From: Alphaproteobacteria bacterium
Lineage (GTDB): Bacteria; Pseudomonadota; Alphaproteobacteria; Rickettsiales; SXRF01
DNA length: 8,611 nucleotides
Direction: 5' to 3'
NCBI GenBank assembly: GCA_019243895.1
Contig: JAFATP010000061.1
Location: forward strand, 1-8,611
Shown: piece by piece, positions 1 to 5,992 of the stretch
How positions within the stretch are numbered: the stretch's first letter is position 1
Layout of the letters: each line of letters begins with the position of its first letter
Position numbers and translations under genes: made by a program
Notes under the pieces: generated by a model
Told to the model about the DNA's origin: nothing
Database searches by the model: none
The model's input: only the letters and a program-made list of their open reading frames with translations

Positions 1-1
1 G

Positions 2-1375
2 CGCGGCTCCGTGTTGCCCATCGTGGGGATGAGCCTGGTGGCGCTGGTGGGGCTTTCCGGCATGGCGGTGGATATGGGCCGCGTGCAGATGGTGCAATCC
101 AAGCTCTCCAGCTCGCTGGATGCGGCGGGGCTGGCGGCGGGCGCCACGGTGAACACCGCCACCGTCTCCACCGAAGTGAACAAATATTTCAACGCCAACT
201 ATCCGGCGGGCTATCTCGGCTCCACCGTCACCGCGGTGAACAGCACGGTCAGCTCCGATAATATGACCATCTCGCTTTCCGCCACCGCCACGGTGCCGAC
301 CACCTTCATGCGCGTGGTGGGCATCACCACGGTCACGGTCACCGCCAATTCCCAGATTACCCGCTCCAGCAAGGGCATGGAGCTGGTGTTGGTGCTGGAT
401 AATACCGGCTCCATGAATGATCCGGTGAATTCCAGCAACAGCAGCGTCTCCAAAATCTCCGCGCTGAAAACCGCCGCCGCCACGCTGGTGAATAATTTTT
501 ATGGCAGCAACACCACAGTGCCCAATTTATGGATCGGCATCGTGCCGTTCACCCAGGCGGTGAATATCGGCACGTCGTATACCGGCAGGATGGACACCAC
601 TTATGACGCCACCATCAACTGGACTCCCACCAGCTGGATGGGCTGCGTCATGGCCCGCAGCGCTCCTTATGATACGTCGGATGACCCGCCGTCGGTGAAG
701 CTGTTCCAGCAATATTTCTTCCCCAGCAGCAGCCCGTATAACGTATGGAAAACCACTACGACCTCGCATGGCCATACCACCACCACCTATGCTTCGCCGC
801 TGGACTCAACCCATCAGGGTCCGAATCTTTATTGCCCGCAACAGGTGACGCCGATGACGGCCACCAAGAGCACCATCCTTAACAACATCAATGCCATGAT
901 AGCGGGCGGCGATACCGACATCGATCTGGGCATGGTGTGGGGGTGGCGCATGATCTCGCCCCGCTGGCGCGGCTTGTGGGGCGGCGAGATGAACACCAAC
1001 AGCCTGCCGCTGGATTACAACACGCCGAAGATGAACAAGGTGGTGATCCTGATGACGGACGGCGTGAACCACTATACGCCCGGCAACTACACCGCTTACG
1101 GCTTCTTAAGCGACGGCCAGCTGGGAACCACCAATGAGAGCACCGCTGAAAACACGCTGAACAGCCGCACGTTGGCTTTATGTACCGCCATGAAGCAGCA
1201 GGGCATCATTATTTACACCATTGGTTTCGGCAGTTCCAGCGATGTGGATACCACCCTCTTGCAAAGCTGCGCCACGCAGAACAGCTATTTCTTCCTTTCA
1301 CCCACCAATGCCGATCTCGATAACGCCTTCAAGGCCATCGGCGATTCATTGGCCAATCTGCGGGTGAGCCAATAA
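2..1375 (+). CDS. TadG-like pilus assembly protein with VWA domain (5'-truncated by window edge)
   Basis: The frame is open to the left edge, so the true start lies upstream; 457 codons are visible. Numbering from the first full codon, residues 1-3 (RGS) lead into a hydrophobic helix at about 5-26, the usual TadE/TadG N-terminal anchor, followed by the typical LDAAGLAAG stretch. A von Willebrand A domain follows, with a MIDAS-like DNTGS (D133, T135, S137), a GGDTDID segment carrying T305, and MTDG with D353. The W-x-G-C...R-x-x-PYDT segment and the C-terminal ANLRVSQ ending are also typical of alphaproteobacterial TadG-like proteins. In the family, TadG is a membrane-anchored, mostly periplasmic component of the Flp/Tad pilus apparatus. 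The TPR lipoprotein gene starts 64 bases downstream and fits a tad locus. I am sure of the VWA/TadG family, less sure that this is the main-locus TadG rather than a paralogue. Confidence 0.88.
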   Translation, partial: RGSVLPIVGMSLVALVGLSGMAVDMGRVQMVQSKLSSSLDAAGLAAGATVNTATVSTEVNKYFNANYPAGYLGSTVTAVNSTVSSDNMTISLSATATVPTTFMRVVGITTVTVTANSQITRSSKGMELVLVLDNTGSMNDPVNSSNSSVSKISALKTAAATLVNNFYGSNTTVPNLWIGIVPFTQAVNIGTSYTGRMDTTYDATINWTPTSWMGCVMARSAPYDTSDDPPSVKLFQQYFFPSSSPYNVWKTTTTSHGHTTTTYASPLDSTHQGPNLYCPQQVTPMTATKSTILNNINAMIAGGDTDIDLGMVWGWRMISPRWRGLWGGEMNTNSLPLDYNTPKMNKVVILMTDGVNHYTPGNYTAYGFLSDGQLGTTNESTAENTLNSRTLALCTAMKQQGIIIYTIGFGSSSDVDTTLLQSCATQNSYFFLSPTNADLDNAFKAIGDSLANLRVSQ

Positions 1376-1410
1376 CTTCGAGGGTGTGGAACACGCTTTA
1401 AGAGTTGCTT

Positions 1411-1427
1411 GAAGGAGCCAATCCTTT
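1411..1427 (+). promoter_or_regulatory. Displaced Shine-Dalgarno-like motif inside a small hairpin
   Basis: GAAGGAG at 1411-1417 is the only good anti-SD match before the TPR lipoprotein gene, but it ends 22 bases before the ATG. AAGGA (1412-1416) can pair with TCCTT (1422-1426) across a five-base loop, which would hide the motif. The pairing is visible in the sequence; any effect on translation is inferred. Confidence 0.3.
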
Positions 1428-1439
1428 AGACTCCGTCGC

Positions 1440-2324
1440 ATGCTCCGCGCCTTTCGCCTGTGTGCCGCCGTGCTTATTCCTTTGATCGCCGCATCATGCG
1501 ACCCGCTGCCGCCGCCGGAGCATGACGAATCGGAAAGTGCCGGACAGAAAGAGCAGAACCTGATGCGCCTGGCCAATGGCACACGGGCGGCCGGAGATTA
1601 TTCCACCGCCGCCGAGCTTTACCGCCAGGCCGCCGCTATCTCCGGCGACGATATCACCCCACACCTGGCGCTGGCCTCGCTTTACCGCCAGATGCGCCAG
1701 CCGCAGGCTGCCGTGGCCGTGCTGCAGGATGCGCGAAAGCTTCAGCCCCAGAATACGGAAGTGCTGCTGGCGCTTGGCGCCGCGCTGGTGGCTTCCGGCG
1801 AGCCCGCCCAAGCGCTGCCGCTGTATACGCAGGCGGCGGAGCGCGCGCCCGACAACCCGCAAGCGTATAACGGCCAGGGTGTGGCGCTGGACAGCCTGAA
1901 CCGCCATGACGAAGCGCAGAACGCATACCGCGAGGCCATTGCCCATGGCGGGGATACGCCCGCCGTGCGCAATAATCTCGCGCTGTCGCTGGTGCTGTCG
2001 GGGGAATATGACGAGGCCATCGCCATCCTGAAAAAACTGGTAGCCTCTTCCACCGCCACCGCCACCATGCGGCAAAACCTGGCCCTGGCGTACGGGCTTA
2101 GCGGGGACCGCGGTAAGGCGCTTTCCATGGGATTGCGCGATCTGCCGCCCGAGCAGGCGCGGGAAAACCTGAAATTCTATTCCTATTACCGCGGCGCACG
2201 GGGCCGTGAAGAACCGGAAAAATCGAAGAGGCACGGGGAACCAACGGCCGTGCTACAGCAAGAGGAACCCACCGAAGCGGCGGCGCCGGTGACACCGGTG
2301 GAGTTAAGTCCGCCCGCTCCTTAA
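1440..2324 (+). CDS. TPR-repeat lipoprotein, TadD-like
   Basis: The 294-residue product starts with a basic N-terminus and hydrophobic core, then a lipobox-like AASC with C20 as the likely lipidated cysteine; alanine at -3 is less usual than leucine. D21 follows the cysteine, which in enterobacteria is an inner-membrane retention signal; whether that rule holds here is unknown. From about residue 39 to 230 there are five or six tetratricopeptide repeats with the usual G-Y/A-x-x-A-x-x-x-Y and A-P-x-N/D-P pattern. A Glu/Pro/Ala-rich tail ends the protein. TPR lipoproteins of this type (TadD) serve secretin or pilus assembly in Flp/Tad systems, which fits the TadG-like gene just upstream. The lipoprotein signal supports the 1440 start; an in-frame stop at 1410-1412 rules out a longer form. 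There is no ribosome binding site at normal spacing: GAAGGAG lies 22 bases upstream. Confidence 0.85.
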   Translation: MLRAFRLCAAVLIPLIAASCDPLPPPEHDESESAGQKEQNLMRLANGTRAAGDYSTAAELYRQAAAISGDDITPHLALASLYRQMRQPQAAVAVLQDARKLQPQNTEVLLALGAALVASGEPAQALPLYTQAAERAPDNPQAYNGQGVALDSLNRHDEAQNAYREAIAHGGDTPAVRNNLALSLVLSGEYDEAIAILKKLVASSTATATMRQNLALAYGLSGDRGKALSMGLRDLPPEQARENLKFYSYYRGARGREEPEKSKRHGEPTAVLQQEEPTEAAAPVTPVELSPPAP

Positions 2325-2472
2325 GCTGTATCTCAGTACCCAAACTTCGCTGTCCTTTATCAATATATTATCGATTCTATCCACAGGTGGCATGGTTTCT
2401 TTAGCTGCAGCTTGAAACAGTGGAAGTATCGCCGCCACGCGAAGATGGTGACGGGCTCATTAAGGAGGTTTT

Positions 2473-2703
2473 ATGGATACGCAGGAACTCAAAGGCGGAT
2501 ACGACGTGCCGAAAGCCAAGCTGCAAACCGCATGGAGTAGGCTCACCGAGAGCGAACTCGATGCTTTTTATTCCGATGCCGCCAGCGAAAGGAATAAGTT
2601 TTACGCCGCGGTGGAGCGGCATTACGGGTTGACCAGAGACGAAGTGGATAAGCAGACCCAGAACATCAAGACCAGTCATCCCTCCGATACGTACGCCGCG
2701 TAA
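2473..2703 (+). CDS. CsbD-like stress protein
   Basis: This 76-residue soluble, highly charged protein has the CsbD-family layout. ELKGGYDVPKAKLQ (5-18) corresponds to the usual LKG...G-x-x-K stretch, WSRLTESELDA (21-31) to the W-G-K-L-T-D-D-E-L core, and an R-x-Y-G-hydrophobic-T/S-R-D/E-E motif (RHYGLTRDEVDKQ, 49-61) follows. Length matches the family, apart from a short C-terminal extension. CsbD proteins are stress-induced in several bacteria (sigma-B dependent in Bacillus), but their molecular role is unclear. A strong ribosome binding site, AGGAGG at 2463-2468, lies four bases before the ATG. The gene stands alone after a 148-base gap from the TPR gene and is convergent with the next gene. 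I saw no convincing GGAAC/CGTT general-stress (EcfG-type) promoter upstream. Family assignment is from motif recall, fairly firm. Confidence 0.8.
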   Translation: MDTQELKGGYDVPKAKLQTAWSRLTESELDAFYSDAASERNKFYAAVERHYGLTRDEVDKQTQNIKTSHPSDTYAA

Positions 2704-2722
2704 TCGGCGAGGCGGCGATTAC
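2700..2722. terminator. Inverted repeat spanning both stop codons of a convergent gene pair
   Basis: GTAATCG (2700-2706) and CGATTAC (2716-2722) form a perfect 7-bp inverted repeat around a nine-base loop. The left arm contains the plus-strand stop TAA (2701-2703) and the right arm the minus-strand stop (2719-2721). It is the only structure in the 15-base gap and might act as a weak bidirectional terminator, but neither side has a T-run. Confidence 0.3.
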
Positions 2723-3015
2723 CTGGGCTTTTGACTGTCGGAAGGAGGCGCCGGATTCATCCACTCCGAGAACAGCGAGCCGAACGGCGACCAGGCAATC
2801 CACGGCATCATACTGAGGCGCATCATCTGTATCGGCAGCGCAAAGAAGACCGGCCAGTCATTTTCCAACAGATTGCCGAAGGGTATGGAATGCAGCGGCA
2901 GCATCGGAGACCCGGGGATATTGAGTTGCGGCGGTTCCTTGACGTGCCGGGGGTGAGCGGCGGGCTTTGATTCGCTGGAACGATGTGCCTGCCGAGAACG
3001 GGAAGATTTAGACAT
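2719..3015 (-). CDS. Hypothetical small protein with Trp/Met-rich hydrophobic C-terminal half
   Basis: I do not recognise this 98-residue protein. A perfect-looking ribosome binding site (AGGAGG, then GGCT, then ATG, read on the minus strand) supports it as a real gene, as does a candidate promoter further upstream. Residues 1-30 are basic and rich in Ser, His and Lys. Residues 30-48 are Pro-rich. Residues 52-84 carry NDWPVFFALPIQMMRL and MMPWIAWSPFGSLFSEW, hydrophobic and rich in Trp, Met and Phe. The segment is interrupted by Pro and Arg, so it looks more like an interfacial or amphipathic membrane-binding region than a clean transmembrane helix. The C-terminus is Pro-rich and polar. It is convergent with the CsbD-like gene and divergent from the OmpA-like gene. 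A lipid-, granule- or membrane-surface protein is possible, but this is only inferred from composition. Confidence 0.7.
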   Translation of the reverse strand: MSKSSRSRQAHRSSESKPAAHPRHVKEPPQLNIPGSPMLPLHSIPFGNLLENDWPVFFALPIQMMRLSMMPWIAWSPFGSLFSEWMNPAPPSDSQKPR

Positions 3016-3079
3016 AGCCCCTCCTATGGTATGAGGTTTATCGCCGGGTCACATAGAGCGGCATGCGCCGCAAGAGCTC

Positions 3080-3108
3080 ATTATATCAAACATTCTTTTC
3101 CATTTCCA
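3080..3108 (-). promoter_or_regulatory. Candidate sigma-70-type promoter for the 98-aa minus-strand gene
   Basis: Read on the minus strand, TGGAAA (3103-3108) is followed after 17 bases by a perfect TATAAT (3080-3085). That is four of six matches at -35 and six of six at -10. The predicted transcript would start near 3073, giving a leader of about 58 bases. Near the leader's 5' end is a GC hairpin, GCGGC/GCCGC around ATGC (3058-3071). Confidence 0.45.
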
Positions 3109-3140
3109 TGATCATGAGCGTATCGCAGGAAATCAGCCTT

Positions 3141-3169
3141 TTGTCGTCGGATAGAGCTGAAAATTTATT
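3141..3169 (+). promoter_or_regulatory. Weak candidate promoter for the OmpA-like gene
   Basis: TTGTCG (3141-3146), a 17-base spacer and TTTATT (3164-3169) give four of six matches to each sigma-70 box. The area is AT-rich and lies in the divergent intergenic region, so a plus-strand promoter is expected somewhere here. This exact placement is tentative. Confidence 0.22.
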
Positions 3170-3287
3170 AATTTCTTATCGATTCCTTTAGCCTCGCCAA
3201 TCGTTTCTTAAGCATAGGCATGCCATATTATGCTGCGTTTGTTAGCTGAACGCTGTATTATTCATTTAAGGCATCCGGGAGGATTCC

Positions 3288-3911
3288 ATGCATTCCATCC
3301 AGAAACGGTATTTCCTGGCGCTGGCGGCAACTGCCATGACGCTTTCCACTCCGGCGATAGCAGCGGAAGCCGATAACCGCGATGTTGTGCATGACAGTGG
3401 CGGCCACATTGTGGTGAACAGCTTCGGCAATTGCGTGCGCACTAAATGGATGAGCGATGCCGATGCCTGTGGCGCAGCGCCACCTCCGAAAGCCGTGGCG
3501 GCTCCCGCACCCATGCATGCGACCATCGCGAAGGAAGACCGCACCGTGTATTTCCCTTTCAATAAATCCGCGTTGACGCCGGAATCCCGCACCAAGCTGA
3601 ATTCCCTGGCCAACACGCTGAAATCGGATAAGCAGGTGAAGGAAGCGCGCATCTTTGGTTATGCGGACCGCATCGGCAGCGTTTCCTATAATGATAAGCT
3701 TTCCAAGAAACGGGCTGAAACCGTGCGCAATTATCTGGAGTCGCGCGGCTTCGTTAATTCGCGCGTCACGGAAACGCGCTGGTTCGGCAAATCGGAGCCG
3801 AAAACCGACTGCCCGAACAATCTGTCGCGTAAGGATCTGATCGCGTGCCTGCAGCCAGACCGCCGCGTGGAGGTGGAGATCGACTATCTGCCGGAGGGGT
3901 CTACCAGATAG
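3288..3911 (+). CDS. OmpA family protein, peptidoglycan-binding C-terminal domain
   Basis: The 207-residue protein has a Sec signal peptide (1 to about 25/26, ending TPAIA-A). A short unique region contains GNCVRTKW...DADAC (C49, C61). A Pro/Ala linker (65-78) leads to an OmpA C-terminal domain (about 84-200). Key residues are visible: the YFPFNKSALTP strand, D127 in GYADRIGS, N135, and R142 in LSKKRAE. The D-R spacing of 15 equals that of the diaminopimelate-binding Asp/Arg pair known in Acinetobacter OmpA. C175 and C187 bracket the loop before CLQPDRRVEVEI, as in the E. coli OmpA disulfide. No eight-stranded barrel is present, so it is a periplasmic wall-binding protein, not a porin. The ribosome binding site GGAGG (3278-3282) is five bases from the ATG. 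It heads a same-strand gene run. Confidence 0.9.
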   Translation: MHSIQKRYFLALAATAMTLSTPAIAAEADNRDVVHDSGGHIVVNSFGNCVRTKWMSDADACGAAPPPKAVAAPAPMHATIAKEDRTVYFPFNKSALTPESRTKLNSLANTLKSDKQVKEARIFGYADRIGSVSYNDKLSKKRAETVRNYLESRGFVNSRVTETRWFGKSEPKTDCPNNLSRKDLIACLQPDRRVEVEIDYLPEGSTR

Positions 3912-3955
3912 GCTCTTACTTACTGTAATTGTAACCGTAACCGAGGAGAAAGTTC

Positions 3956-4204
3956 ATGTATAATTCTAAAGATAATGCCGGCGGCAAGTCCGATGCAAAA
4001 CGGGCCCTGGAGGAAGTGACGGACGATCTGTGCGATGTGGCACGCAACGCCGGACGTAAAGTGCGCGGCGCTTTGGACTGCGCCACCGATGAATTGACCG
4101 GCGTCACGGATACCGTTGCTGCCGAGATTCGCAATAAACCGGTGCAGTCGAGCTTGATCGCTCTTGCTGCGGGGTTTCTTCTCGGAGCTTTATTTCGGCG
4201 CTAA
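3956..4204 (+). CDS. DUF883 (ElaB/YqjD-like) tail-anchored membrane protein
   Basis: This 82-residue protein has a polar helical N-terminal part (about 10-60) with ALEEVTDDLCDVARNAG and a heptad-like pattern. A C-terminal transmembrane helix at about 62-80 follows (KPVQSS, then LIALAAGFLLGALF) and ends in RR. The EIRNKPVQS...GFLLGALFRR ending is the hallmark of the DUF883/ElaB/YqjD family. E. coli members are inner-membrane, C-tail-anchored, induced in stationary phase and reported to bind ribosomes; whether this one does is unknown. C26 and C42 are unusual extras. A good ribosome binding site (GAGGAG, about 3943-3948) lies eight bases before the ATG. The gene sits 44 bases after the OmpA-like gene and just before a YqjE-like gene, echoing the yqjD-yqjE order of enterobacteria. 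Confidence 0.85.
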   Translation: MYNSKDNAGGKSDAKRALEEVTDDLCDVARNAGRKVRGALDCATDELTGVTDTVAAEIRNKPVQSSLIALAAGFLLGALFRR

Positions 4205-4256
4205 GCCTGCGCAGCACCCGGCACGGCAAAGACATTCCTTTTATTCCGGTATTCCT

Positions 4257-4655
4257 ATGCCTTCCTTAGGCAAGCTGATTGGTATTGTGTCCATGGGTAA
4301 AGCTTTTTCCACGCTCCCGCTGCTGCACCGCCTGCTCTCCGGCATCGTGACATTGGCAATTCTGGGCGTCATTACGGCGATGATGCTGGGGGCGTTGCTG
4401 GTGGGTGGCATGTATCTGTTTTACCGGATGCTGCTGGAGCATGGGCTGGAGCAATCAGCGGCGCTGCTGATGGTGGGCGGCATCAGCGTGCTGGTGACGC
4501 TGATACTGGCCGCCGTCACGGCGGCCTATGCGCGCAGGCTCATGGATCTTCCGCGGCAGATTGCCGGTCATGGCGGGATTGCCTCCAAATTCACCGGCAT
4601 TGCCGATTCCTTCGTCGAAGGGCTGCTGACGCATAAGGTGGAGCGGAAGGATTAA
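4257..4655 (+). CDS. Two-helix membrane protein, YqjE/Holin_X-like
   Basis: From the ATG at 4257 this encodes 132 residues with two strong hydrophobic helices, about 28-56 and 66-92, joined by a short EHGLEQ loop. A cytoplasmic-looking tail with YARRLMDLP, then GIADSFVEGLL, and a charged end follows. This two-helix plan and its place right after a DUF883 gene match the YqjE/phage-holin superfamily III pairing seen in many proteobacteria. Despite the holin name, chromosomal members are not known to lyse cells. The frame opens earlier, to a TTG at 4164, but that start would overlap the DUF883 gene by 41 bases and add a polar, non-conserved-looking leader. I see no good ribosome binding site before 4257 or the alternative ATG at 4293, so the start is uncertain. 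The family call is by topology and context more than motifs. Confidence 0.7.
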   Translation: MPSLGKLIGIVSMGKAFSTLPLLHRLLSGIVTLAILGVITAMMLGALLVGGMYLFYRMLLEHGLEQSAALLMVGGISVLVTLILAAVTAAYARRLMDLPRQIAGHGGIASKFTGIADSFVEGLLTHKVERKD

Positions 4656-4665
4656 AATCTTCCAC

Positions 4666-4738
4666 GGGAGCCGTCGTTTTTATCACCCTTTTATTGCTAC
4701 CGCGCATAGGCGCCATCGCTTACTGATGCCCGGCTCCC
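4666..4738 (+). repeat. Inverted repeat in the leader of the 86-aa membrane protein gene
   Basis: GGGAGCCG (4666-4673) is perfectly complementary in inverted order to CGGCTCCC (4731-4738), 57 bases apart, in a 115-base intergenic region. The left arm also overlaps a mini-hairpin, ACGG-GAG-CCGT (4664-4674), followed by TTTTT (4677-4681), which resembles a weak terminator after the two-helix protein gene. The two pairings exclude each other. Confidence 0.3.
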
Positions 4739-4770
4739 CATGGTGAAATTTCTTCATCAAAGGAGAGCCC

Positions 4771-5031
4771 ATGACTGACGCCGACACCCGCAAGCTCGTT
4801 ACGGCCCTGCTTTTAGCGGTGCTGGTGGGAGTGTTGGCGTATGCGTTTCTCACCATGCCGGATCGCCGCACGCCCGGGCAAAAAATCAGCGATGCTGTCA
4901 ACACCCTGCCGCAAGGCGTGGATAAAGCGGCGCGCCAGCTGGAAAGCCGCACCCCCGGAGAAAAACTCGGCGACGCGGTGAAAGATACCGGCGCGGAGAT
5001 TAAACGCTCCACCCAGCCTCCCTCTCAATAG
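4771..5031 (+). CDS. Small single-pass membrane protein with duplicated TPGxKxxDAV motif
   Basis: I do not recognise the family of this 86-residue protein. Residues 9-29 form one transmembrane helix (LVTALLLAVLVGVLAYAFL). The soluble part holds two copies of a motif: RTPGQKISDAV at 33-43 and RTPGEKLGDAV at 60-70, 27 residues apart. VDKAARQLE lies between the copies and an amphipathic, Pro/Ser-rich end follows. AGGAG (4761-4765), five bases before the ATG, is a good ribosome binding site and settles the start. The YfdX-like gene starts 13 bases after the stop, so the two are almost surely co-transcribed. The plan of one N-terminal anchor plus an amphipathic helical repeat resembles small stress-related membrane proteins such as YtxH or DUF883 types, but I see no direct sequence match. 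Confidence 0.75.
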   Translation: MTDADTRKLVTALLLAVLVGVLAYAFLTMPDRRTPGQKISDAVNTLPQGVDKAARQLESRTPGEKLGDAVKDTGAEIKRSTQPPSQ

Positions 5032-5044
5032 CCTGGAGATTGTT

Positions 5045-5941
5045 ATGAAGCACCATACCCTTTTCATGTGCGCGCTGGTCAGCGGTGCAATGGCTGCGCA
5101 GCCCGCCATGGCGCAAACGGCCACGACGCAAACTCCACCCTCCGCCCCCCAGGCCGCCGCCGCCGGTGGGACAGCCGATGTTACGCAAGACCCGCGCATG
5201 GCCGCCCAGCGGTTCATCGAATATGTAAACACGGCGCGCGTGGCGCTGGCGGTGAATGACGGCGCCGCCGCCAAGGATAATCTGGCCCGCGCCCGCGCCA
5301 CGCTTGCCATCGCCAATGCAGCCGCGCCGGCGCAACCGGCCGAACAGTGGCAAGCGGGCCGCCTTTCTTATAATTACGCGCCCGCCGCCCGCTATCACTA
5401 CTTCCCGCTGGCCACCGGGCCGGTGAAAATGGAAGTGATGAAGAACGGGCCGTTCTGGGCGCGCAAGGGCTTGGCGGTGACGGATGCCGAGATTGTCTAT
5501 GTGAGCCTGGACCTTTCCGGCGCCAGGGTGCAGAAGCGGCTCGACAAGGCGGACGCCGACATTGCCGCCGGCAAGCTTGAAAACGCGCGGAGTGAGCTGG
5601 CGGATTTGAGCGATGAGGTTATTAAGGTTGACGACCGCGTGAAACTGCCGCTGGAGAAGGCGACAGACAATATCGCGCTGGCCCGCGTGTTTGTGGCGAC
5701 CGGAAATTACGACGGCGCGCGTTACCCGCTGCGCCATGCCGAAAGCGCGCTGAAAGAAATGGAAAAGGATGACCAGTATAAGAGCCACCGCGATGCCATC
5801 GCCGCCATGCGCAAGGAAGCGGAGCAACTGCAACAGGCCATCACGCGCAACGACCCCACCCTGCTGGATAAGACAGACGCCAAGCTGCAGCAATGGTGGA
5901 ATGACTTAAAAAGCTGGACGCGGAACGCAAAACGCTCTTAA
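5045..5941 (+). CDS. YfdX family secreted protein
   Basis: The 298-residue product has a Sec signal peptide (1-23, ending AMA before Q24) and a Gln/Ala/Pro-rich linker to about 45. A helical domain then contains RFIEYVNTARVALAVNDGAAAKDNLARARATL (about 56-87). The GLAVTDAEIVYVSLDLSGARVQKRLDKADADI stretch (142-173) and DDRVKLPLEKATDNIALARVFVATGNYDGARYPLRHAESAL (196-236) complete it. These match the YfdX pattern: a helical pair, a D-x-x-x-V-Y beta segment, then an I-P-L-x-x-A helix ending in tandem Ala-rich helices. E. coli yfdX is controlled by the acid-response regulator EvgA, and its product is periplasmic with a proposed chaperone-like role. GGAG at about 5035-5038 precedes the ATG. It is tightly linked to the upstream small membrane protein gene. 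A roughly 60-residue C-terminal helical extension with WWNDLKSW is notable. Confidence 0.8.
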   Translation: MKHHTLFMCALVSGAMAAQPAMAQTATTQTPPSAPQAAAAGGTADVTQDPRMAAQRFIEYVNTARVALAVNDGAAAKDNLARARATLAIANAAAPAQPAEQWQAGRLSYNYAPAARYHYFPLATGPVKMEVMKNGPFWARKGLAVTDAEIVYVSLDLSGARVQKRLDKADADIAAGKLENARSELADLSDEVIKVDDRVKLPLEKATDNIALARVFVATGNYDGARYPLRHAESALKEMEKDDQYKSHRDAIAAMRKEAEQLQQAITRNDPTLLDKTDAKLQQWWNDLKSWTRNAKRS

Positions 5942-5951
5942 TCTTTCCGCC

Positions 5952-5971
5952 GTGCCGTCTCTCTGCGGCAC
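5952..5971 (+). terminator. Hairpin between the YfdX-like and YihY genes
   Basis: GTGCCG (5952-5957) and CGGCAC (5966-5971) form a 6-bp GC-rich stem around an eight-base loop, eleven bases after the YfdX-like stop. No T-run follows, so it is not a classical intrinsic terminator. It may be an attenuating or RNA-stabilising hairpin in the 51-base gap. Confidence 0.3.
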
Positions 5972-5992
5972 AGGGCTTGGCGACAACCGACC

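Noticed and set aside
1388..1392. GGAAC resembling an EcfG-type -35 box after the TadG-like gene
   Set aside because: No CGTT occurs 16-17 bases downstream, and the box lies inside a probable operon.
1494..2234. Long minus-strand frame (246 codons) opposite the TPR gene
   Set aside because: The plus strand shows clear TPR repeats and a lipoprotein signal; the antisense product is Arg/Gln/His-rich with no motif.
2359..2375. AT-rich imperfect dyad (ATCAATA...TTATCGAT) between the TPR and CsbD-like genes
   Set aside because: Several mismatches around the centre and no matching -35 box; too weak to call an operator or promoter.
3108..3191. Small plus-strand ORF of 27 codons in the divergent intergenic region
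   Set aside because: No Shine-Dalgarno sequence precedes either ATG and the area is better explained as promoter DNA.
4257..4655. Phage holin / prophage remnant
   Set aside because: The two-helix protein belongs by context to chromosomal YqjE-like genes beside DUF883; no other phage gene is present.
5000..5893. Long minus-strand frame (297 codons) opposite the YfdX-like gene
   Set aside because: It is antisense to a gene with a signal peptide and family motifs. The translation is rich in His, Arg and Gly and has no recognisable domain, as expected of a shadow frame in GC-rich DNA.
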